This document shows positions 58,683 to 64,000 of a stretch of DNA of 64,000 nt, piece by piece. Position numbers and translations under genes: made by a program. The notes below the pieces were generated by a model. The model searched no databases. It worked only from the letters and a program-made list of their open reading frames with translations, and had not been told where the DNA came from. Position 1 is the stretch's first letter. Every line of letters begins with the position of its first letter. Origin of the DNA: Saxidomus purpurata (Eukaryota; Mollusca; Bivalvia; Venerida; Veneridae); assembly GCA_022818135.1 (NCBI GenBank), contig JAFMSR010000015.1, forward strand, positions 23,467,206 through 23,531,205, given 5' to 3'.

Positions 58683-59835
58683 AGCCCACCTGGCAAAAAG
58701 TGCCAGGCTGATCTATTAAGATTGCTCAACATTCCGGCATACATTGTATGTTGTCCGTCCTGTCACTTTTTCCTTTAAACAACATCTCCTTTGAAACAAC
58801 TGGGCCAATATTGATAAAACCTGGCAGGTATGTTCCTTGCATGAAGCTCTATCAAAGTTGTTCAAATAATTCCACTCCATGCAGAATTCTAGTTGCCATG
58901 GCAATCGAAGGGAAAAAAACTTTAAAAACCTTCTCCGCTGAAGCCACTAGGGACAGAGCTTAAATATTTGACATGCAGCATTGTCTAGTGAACTTTTACC
59001 AAGATTGTTCAAACTATGACCCCAGGGTCAAAATTGACCCTGCCTAGGTGGTTACTTGATTTGAATTTTGTAGAAAAAACTACAAAAATCTTCTGCACTG
59101 AAACCATGAGGTTAGATATTAAGAATTTAGCATTGTCAAGTTGACCTCTACCAAGATTGTTCAAATTATGACCCCTGGATCTAAATTGACCCCATTTTGG
59201 GGGTTACTTAGTACCATAGCTATATAAGAAAAACTTTAAAACTTGTTTTCTTGGGGGTAGGGGGGCACATGATTTTTCATTAGCTTATATACAGGAAAAG
59301 CTTTAAAAGTCTTATTCTCTGAAACCACAAGGCCTAGAGCAAAGATATTTAGCATGTAACATTGCCTAGTGAACCACCACCAAGATTGTTCAAATTTGAT
59401 GCCTGGATCAAAATTGACTCTGCCCTGGTGGCCACTTGATTTTAGCTGGGATTATGAATAAATATTATAGGAAAAACTTTAAAAAATCTTCTCTGAAACC
59501 ACATGGCAGAGAGCTTAGATATTTATAATGTAGCATTGTCTAGTGGACCTCTAACAAAATTTTTCAAATCATGACACAAGGGGCAAAATTGACCAGGAGT
59601 GTGTGTGTTGGGGAGAAGGGGGGGGGGGGTCACTTTATTTTACTGATTTCTGTAGGAAAAACCTCTATGAAACCACGAGGCATAAAGCTTAGATACTTGG
59701 CATGTAGCATTGTCTAGTGGACTTCTAGGAAATTAGCTTTTATCAAATTTGACCATTTCAGCTATAATTGTTGATCTTGTATTATAGCCAATGGTAGCAA
59801 AGTGGGCGATATAGGGCCATCTTGGCCCTCCTGTT
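58683..59835 (+). mobile_element. Alpha-family Helentron-like element
   Basis: The 5' end AGCCCACCTGGCAAAAAGTG starts right after the hAT-type element; about six interior units; 3' GTGGGCGATATAGGGCC, ATCTTGGCCCTCCTGTT. Point changes in the terminus (GTGGGC, CCTGTT) suggest an old copy. Confidence 0.65.
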
Positions 59836-60013
59836 AGGTAATCTGACATTGAGTTTTCATCACATTCATGTCTGTGAATCTTATTATCATAGTTGCAGAT
59901 TGTCACTGCTCACTCATGTTGGCACTCAGAGTATATTATAGGGTTATTAGTATAGTAACGTGATCCAGCATGCCGGATTTGCTCGAGTCGTGCATCGAAT
60001 CATACAATGCTTT

Positions 60014-60640
60014 TATTATACCCCCGAAACAAAGTTTGGGGGGTTATATAGGAGTCACCCGGTGGTTGCAAGGTCGGTTGGTCGGATTGTCGGGCGGTTG
60101 GTCCGTTGCATTTTCCTTGTCCAGAGCATAACTTGAAAACTACTAGTTGGAATTCAATACAACTTCATACAATGGTCAAGCACATTGAGAGGAAGTGCAG
60201 TGCACAAGAACCATAACTCTATCTTGACTAATTACAGAGTTATTGCCCTTTGTTACTTTTCCTTGTCTGGAGCATAACTTGAAAACTACTGGTTGGAATT
60301 CAATACAACTTCATACAATGGTCAAGTACATTGAGTGGAAGTGCAGTGCCAGGAACCATAACTCCATCTTGACTTATTACAGAGTTATTGCCCTTTGTTA
60401 CTTTTCCTTGTCCGGAGCATAACTTGAAAACTACTGATTTGAATTCAATACAACTTCTTCAACAAGCACAATGAGAGGAAGTGCAGTGCACAAGAACCAT
60501 AACTCTATCTTGACTAATTACAGCGTTATTGCCAAGGACAATATCTCTATTTTCTGCAAGGAATTATGTTTCTACGAACTTCCTCAGTTTATAAAGCAGT
60601 CTTTCGGGGGTATTAATCACATTTAGTGAAAGCTCTAGTT
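60014..60640 (+). mobile_element. Helentron-like element family beta
   Basis: TTATACCCCCGAAACAAAGT at the 5' end; CTTTCGGGGGTATTAATCAC, the hairpin ATCACATTTAGTGA and AGCTCTAGTT at the 3' end; three interior units. Confidence 0.7.
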
Positions 60641-61335
60641 ATATATTTTTTGACACTCGTCTTGTCTGCGTGATAAACTAAATTAAAATGACATGCTAAG
60701 CATAAAATTGAAGAAAAACCCTTTTTAGCGCGAAATATACGGAGTGTGTGATGTCAGTTTATTTATGATGTCATCGTATAAACAAATAGTAATGACCAAG
60801 TCAAAAACGACGTTATTTACGTCATGTGCATTTTAGGGCCAGTTGAATGCACTCTTACAAATTATGCCGCGCTATTTGTATTACACGTACATACAATACG
60901 GAATTTTTTTCTGTCAGGCCGTATTTGATGGTTGAATATCCAGTAGGCTGACACAGTTTTTTTTGACAGAATATTTATAGGTATATAATAAAACTCTTTA
61001 TTGAATGGAACTTGTTCACACTGAGTACAAAATCATATGAATTCTTTCATCCTTAATTTTATTACACACAAAATATAGACTTACGTACATTAATTAGAGT
61101 ATGATAGCTCTAGTACCTGGCAATGATCATGTGTGAAGTCACTGGCACTTCAAGAATTATAATGGGGTGATTTTTTTTTAATTTTTGTAATATACTGTAC
61201 ATGTTCCCCTAAATGTGACAATATTCTTTAAAATATCCTGATCGTTCATTGTTTATTTGTTTTGTAAATGTATAGTTACATATGATGCACAATGTGACAA
61301 AAAGTCCCTTCAAGATGAAATACTGTGTAATTTTT
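60641..61335. other. Intronic sequence with several CRE-like words
   Basis: No exon is seen. 'TGATGTCA' occurs near 60,750 and 60,767, and 'TTACGTCA' near 60,819. A segment around 'cgtataaacaaatagtaatg' (about 60,776) resembles 'tgtataaacaaacaacagtaat' at about 62,599, so the two places may hold diverged copies of one element. Confidence 0.35.
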
Positions 61336-62054
61336 ATGCCTCCGAAGGGTGGCATATTAAAATCATACCGTCCGTCCGTCTATCCGTACATGCCCAGTAG
61401 ACATTAGGGGTTAGGGCTTGAGTACAACTTAGCATTGTGAGGTTGTTTCAGTTCATTCCGTCATTATGGGGTTAAAAATGGTATTGTGGGGTTAAACTTT
61501 CATTGTGGGGTTAAAAAAGATCAAAGAAAGATCAAAGGGGTAACCTCACAATTTTAAAGTCCGTCTGGCGAGTACATCCGTCCGTCTGTCTGTGCATCCT
61601 ACCTTACATTTTTCGTGTCCGGGCTGTAACTTTGTCTTGCATGGAAGGATTTTAAAATAACTTGGCACAAATGTTCAGGACATCAAGACCCACGTCCCTA
61701 TCTTAAAGGTCAAGGTCACACTTAGAGTTTATAAGTAATGGAATCCTGTATATATGCATACATTTGTGTCCGGACTGTAACTTTGTCATGCATTTATTTA
61801 TTTAAAAATAACTTGGCACAATTTTGTTCAGCACATCAAGACAATGTGTTTTGTGCAAGACCAATGTCTCTACCTCAAAGGTCAAGGTCACACTTAGTGT
61901 TTAAAAGTAATGGAATACTGTATGCATGGTAGCTCTGTCATGCATGGAAGGATTTTAAAATTACATGGCACAATTATTGAGCACATGGAGAGGACACAGA
62001 CTGTGAGACACCTCTTTCGGGGGCATTTGTCACTTGTGAGGGACAGCTCTTGTT
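61336..62054 (+). mobile_element. Helentron-like element family zeta, complete
   Basis: The 5' ATGCCTCCGAAGGGTGGCAT pairs with the 3' subterminal CTTTCGGGGGCATT; then come the hairpin TGTCACTTGTGAGGGACA and GCTCTTGTT. Three ~180-bp units ('aaggtcaaggtcacacttag', 'gcatggaaggattttaaaa'). An atypical stretch with repeated 'ttgtggggttaaa' lies at about 61,430-61,550. Confidence 0.65.
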
Positions 62055-62345
62055 TAACTTAACAGATTAAATTTTTTTGTGCATATCTTTTCACCTAATT
62101 AATATTAATTTACAATGCTGGCATAAATATTCCAATGGTATAAAATGTTTTCATAAACATGCTCTTTAATTTGATACCTTGATTAAAACTGCACCATAAT
62201 TAGTTTTAACTAAATAGATAAATAACAGATATATAATATATTTGACCACTAAGGGCACTTTTGTCACATTGCAAATCATATCACAGAGACCTCTTGGCAA
62301 GCAGTTCAGATAAATATATATCAAAGCTGTGATGTATACAGAATA
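62055..62345. other. Intronic sequence, unassigned
   Basis: AT-rich; nothing recognised. Confidence 0.35.
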
Positions 62346-62475
62346 TTATAACAGTCGGTTGATCTGCAGTGTCGTATCTTTTGACTTGGCTGTATAGTTC
62401 TGGATCACACGAGTGTGATCCTGATCTATGCAGCCAACGAGAAAGATACACACGCATATCAACCGACTGTTATAA
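62346..62475. repeat. 130-bp foldback (near-complete inverted repeat)
   Basis: The sequence folds on itself over nearly its whole length. The outer arms TTATAACAGTCGGTTGAT are perfectly paired; inner stems include TTGGCTGTATAG/CTATGCAGCCAA and GGATCACAC/GTGTGATCC with almost no loop. No protein or RNA family was recognised. It is probably a foldback MITE; a transcript would form a long hairpin. Confidence 0.75.
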
Positions 62476-63411
62476 GATACCTTTTATTATATACCTTTTC
62501 TGAATATCATGTTAAATTTTAATGGCGTAAAATCAACATAATGCGCTATTTTGTGTCAAGTTTTATATGACCTCAATGACGTCACTTGTGTCTTCCGTGT
62601 ATAAACAAACAACAGTAATAAAAAGTAAATGCAAAATGTAAATCATCTTTCTGGTTTATTTAATGCGAAAAAGACATTGTATGCATTTGTCTTCAAATGT
62701 GACATTAAAAACATGTGACGATAATAAAACTAAACTTATTTTACTGCAGCAATGTGGATCTATTTTTCAACTTTTAGCGTAGGAATATGATATGAATATT
62801 CATTTGTGTACAACTTAACGGTGGACCGATAAGATTCATCTGATACAGAAAATTTGGTATGGGATGTTGTATTTTACTACACAAATACTACAGAAAATTC
62901 AGATAAACATTAGTATGTATATAATAAATACATATATAACTTTTATATCTTGATATTAAATGAAAATAATACAATTGTAATGCATGATGATACTTTTTAT
63001 ACATGCATGAAGTTAGAAGCTCTGTTGAGCTCAATATGCACAGGGTGAGCTGTTTTGACCCCTTTCTGGCTGTGAATCCACCATTTTCTTACAATGAAAT
63101 CTTCTTTGAAACAACATGATGCAACTTGAAGAAACTTGGAATTGATGTTCTTTTGATTGCCTTTGCTTAAAATTATGATATTTAATGTTTGGAATGTAGA
63201 GCTTCAGTTACAATAGTAACTAAAATGAAAAATCTAAAAAATCATCCGAAACTTTTGGTCACAATTTAAATTCATATTAAACACAAATGATCACTTTATG
63301 ACTTTCAGCTGACAGTGCTTAAATAATGGTTATCCCTAAGGGAGGTCTGGATGGAGTAGGGTTTTCCTGCTATATAATTTATATTATAGAAACTACACAA
63401 TGTTTTGCTTG
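62476..63411. other. Intronic sequence with a diverged alpha fragment
   Basis: A CRE TGACGTCA lies near 62,578. About 63,015-63,325 resembles a worn alpha 5' half ('gagctcaatatgcacagggtgagctgttttgaccc'). No exon for the arrestin C-terminal tail was found. Confidence 0.4.
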
Positions 63412-63554
63412 TGTCATAGTGTGAGAAAAATGTGCAGCCAGACCGGGGCTCCAACCCGGGGCCTTTCGCTTACAGGACGAATGCTCTACCGACTGAGCTA
63501 CCGGGCCGCTTACACATATTCTCCCCAATTGTGAACTAAGTCCGAACCGTGACA
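63412..63554 (-). repeat. LTR copy 1
   Basis: 143 bp; on the - strand it begins TGTCACGGTTCGG and ends ACTATGACA. It is the 3'-most LTR of the chain on that strand. The target-site duplication cannot be checked because the other end is outside the window. Confidence 0.72.
63435..63507 (-). tRNA. tRNA-Thr(UGU)-like sequence inside LTR 1
   Basis: 73 nt that fold as a cloverleaf: D arm GCTC/GAGC, anticodon stem TTCGT/GCGAA, loop CCTGTAA (anticodon TGT), T arm CCGGG/CCCGG. The A box TAGCTCAGTCGG is intact; the B box is GGTTGGAGCC (C to G change). The acceptor arm is imperfect (GGCCCGG with TCTGGCT: one mismatch and two G-T pairs), and position 33 is C where tRNAs have T. It is probably a pol III-type promoter or tRNA relic rather than a working tRNA. 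Confidence 0.5.
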
Positions 63555-63664
63555 TACTCCCCCACCATATTGAAATTGTCCTCGAATTTCGTACGGGTTA
63601 AGAGAACAAGGTAAACATGATCTTGAAGTATATATCCAGTCACGGCCCCACGTTGGGCGCCAAA
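63555..63664 (-). mobile_element. Internal region 1 of the miniature LTR element
   Basis: 110 bp between LTRs: purine tract GGTGGGGGAGTA beside LTR 1, primer-binding-like TGGCGCCCAACG beside LTR 2. There is no gag or pol. The - strand frame 63,536-63,808 across it is chance. Confidence 0.7.
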
Positions 63665-63807
63665 TGTCACAGGGTGAGAAAAATGTGCAGCCAGATCGGG
63701 GCTTGAACCCGGGGCCTTTCGCTTACAGGGCGAATGCTCTACCAACTGAGCTACCGGGCCACTTACACATATTCTCCCCAATTGTGAACTAAGTCCGAAC
63801 TGAAACA
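63665..63807 (-). repeat. LTR copy 2
   Basis: 143 bp; the - strand start is TGTTTCAG (TGTCACGG in copy 1) and the end is CCTGTGACA. It differs from copy 1 at scattered positions. Confidence 0.72.
63688..63760 (-). tRNA. tRNA-Thr(UGU)-like sequence inside LTR 2
   Basis: Same fold as the copy at 63,435. Here the anticodon stem TTCGC/GCGAA is perfect and the B box is GGTTCAAGCC. Position 33 is again C, so that change predates amplification. Confidence 0.5.
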
Positions 63808-63918
63808 TACTCCCTCACCATATTGAAATTCGTCCTCAAATTTCGTACGGGTTAAGAGAACAAGGTAAACATGATCTCGAAGTATATATCTAGTCACAGT
63901 CCCTTGTTGGGCGCCAAA
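63808..63918 (-). mobile_element. Internal region 2 of the miniature LTR element
   Basis: 111 bp, same layout as internal region 1; the primer-binding-like TGGCGCCCAACA is at 63,905-63,916. Confidence 0.68.
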
Positions 63919-64000
63919 TGTCACAGGGTGAGAAAAATGTGCAGCCAGACCGGGGCTCGAACCCGGGGCCTTTCGCTTACAGAGTGAATGCTCTACCGAC
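63919..64000 (-). repeat. LTR copy 3, cut by the window edge
   Basis: The first 82 bp on the + strand match copies 1 and 2 (TGTCACAGGGTGAGAAAAAT). It includes part of a third tRNA-like sequence from 63,942 with an intact B box GGTTCGAGCC. Confidence 0.7.

Larger units (their letters stand above)
63412..64000 (-). mobile_element. Tandem miniature LTR retroelement (TRIM-like), LTRs carry a tRNA-like sequence
   Basis: Three 143-bp LTR-like repeats are spaced 253-254 bp apart: 63,412-63,554, 63,665-63,807 and 63,919 onward (cut by the window end). On the - strand each complete LTR has the form TGT...ACA. Immediately after each LTR, two bases on, lies a primer-binding-site-like TGGCGCCCAAC (63,651-63,662 and 63,905-63,916). 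Immediately before each LTR is a purine-rich GGTGGGGGAGTA. The internal regions are only 110-111 bp with no coding capacity. This is the layout of a terminal-repeat retrotransposon in miniature, in an LTR-internal-LTR-internal-LTR chain as expected from LTR recombination. Confidence 0.75.

Noticed and set aside
63536..63808. 90-codon - strand frame
   Set aside because: It runs across LTR, tRNA-like sequence and internal region of the miniature LTR element; no protein family is recognisable.
52921..64000. Search for the AP2-binding last exon
   Set aside because: No peptide resembling the conserved arrestin tail after a suitable acceptor could be found by reading; a spliced alignment could still find a diverged one.

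Overview
This is an animal (eukaryotic) intronic window, AT-rich and dominated by repeats. Its only host coding sequence that I can support is five short exons of one gene on the + strand, a non-visual (beta-) arrestin. They encode a continuous stretch of the arrestin C-domain, from the KYYHGE strand through the lariat-loop segment [17 protein letters not shown] to the clathrin box LIQLD. All splice phases agree. The N-domain exons must lie left of the window and the last exon(s) right of it. The repeat content (many non-autonomous elements with ~150-170 bp internal tandem repeats, long intronic minisatellites) suggests a mollusc, most likely a bivalve; this is inference.

Layout. 1-13,648: upstream intron, with several Helentron-like elements and a ~3.6 kb array of a 52-bp unit (about 5,168-8,730) that carries a 627-bp Tigger/pogo-type MITE. 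13,649-13,733 exon. 13,734-23,235 intron (more Helentron-like elements). 23,236-23,308 exon. 23,309-31,280 intron (Helentron-like elements, three degraded LINE pieces on the - strand). 31,281-31,427 exon. 31,428-52,109: a 20.7-kb intron holding a SINE with clear target-site duplications, more elements, and a ~14.1 kb minisatellite (35,750-49,890) made of a 39-bp family, then a related 36-bp family, then a diverged 36-bp family. 52,110-52,196 exon. 52,777-52,920 exon. 52,921-64,000: downstream intron with a 19-bp array (53,165-55,020), a 23-bp array (55,620-55,940), nested MITE/hAT-type elements, a 130-bp foldback, and at the right edge a tandem series of miniature LTR elements on the - strand whose 143-bp LTRs contain a complete tRNA-like sequence.

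The most notable patterns are these. (1) At least six sequence-unrelated element families share one terminal grammar: inverted subterminal repeats, internal tandem repeats, a 3' hairpin, and a terminal CTTGTT or CTAGTT. (2) All recognised copies of these families lie in the sense orientation of the arrestin gene. (3) The LTR/tRNA tandem at the right edge. (4) The 14-kb intronic satellite, which has higher-order structure and spuriously long open frames on both strands. No other protein-coding gene could be supported; the many long open frames in 35.7-49.9 kb and 53.2-55.0 kb are repeat artefacts.
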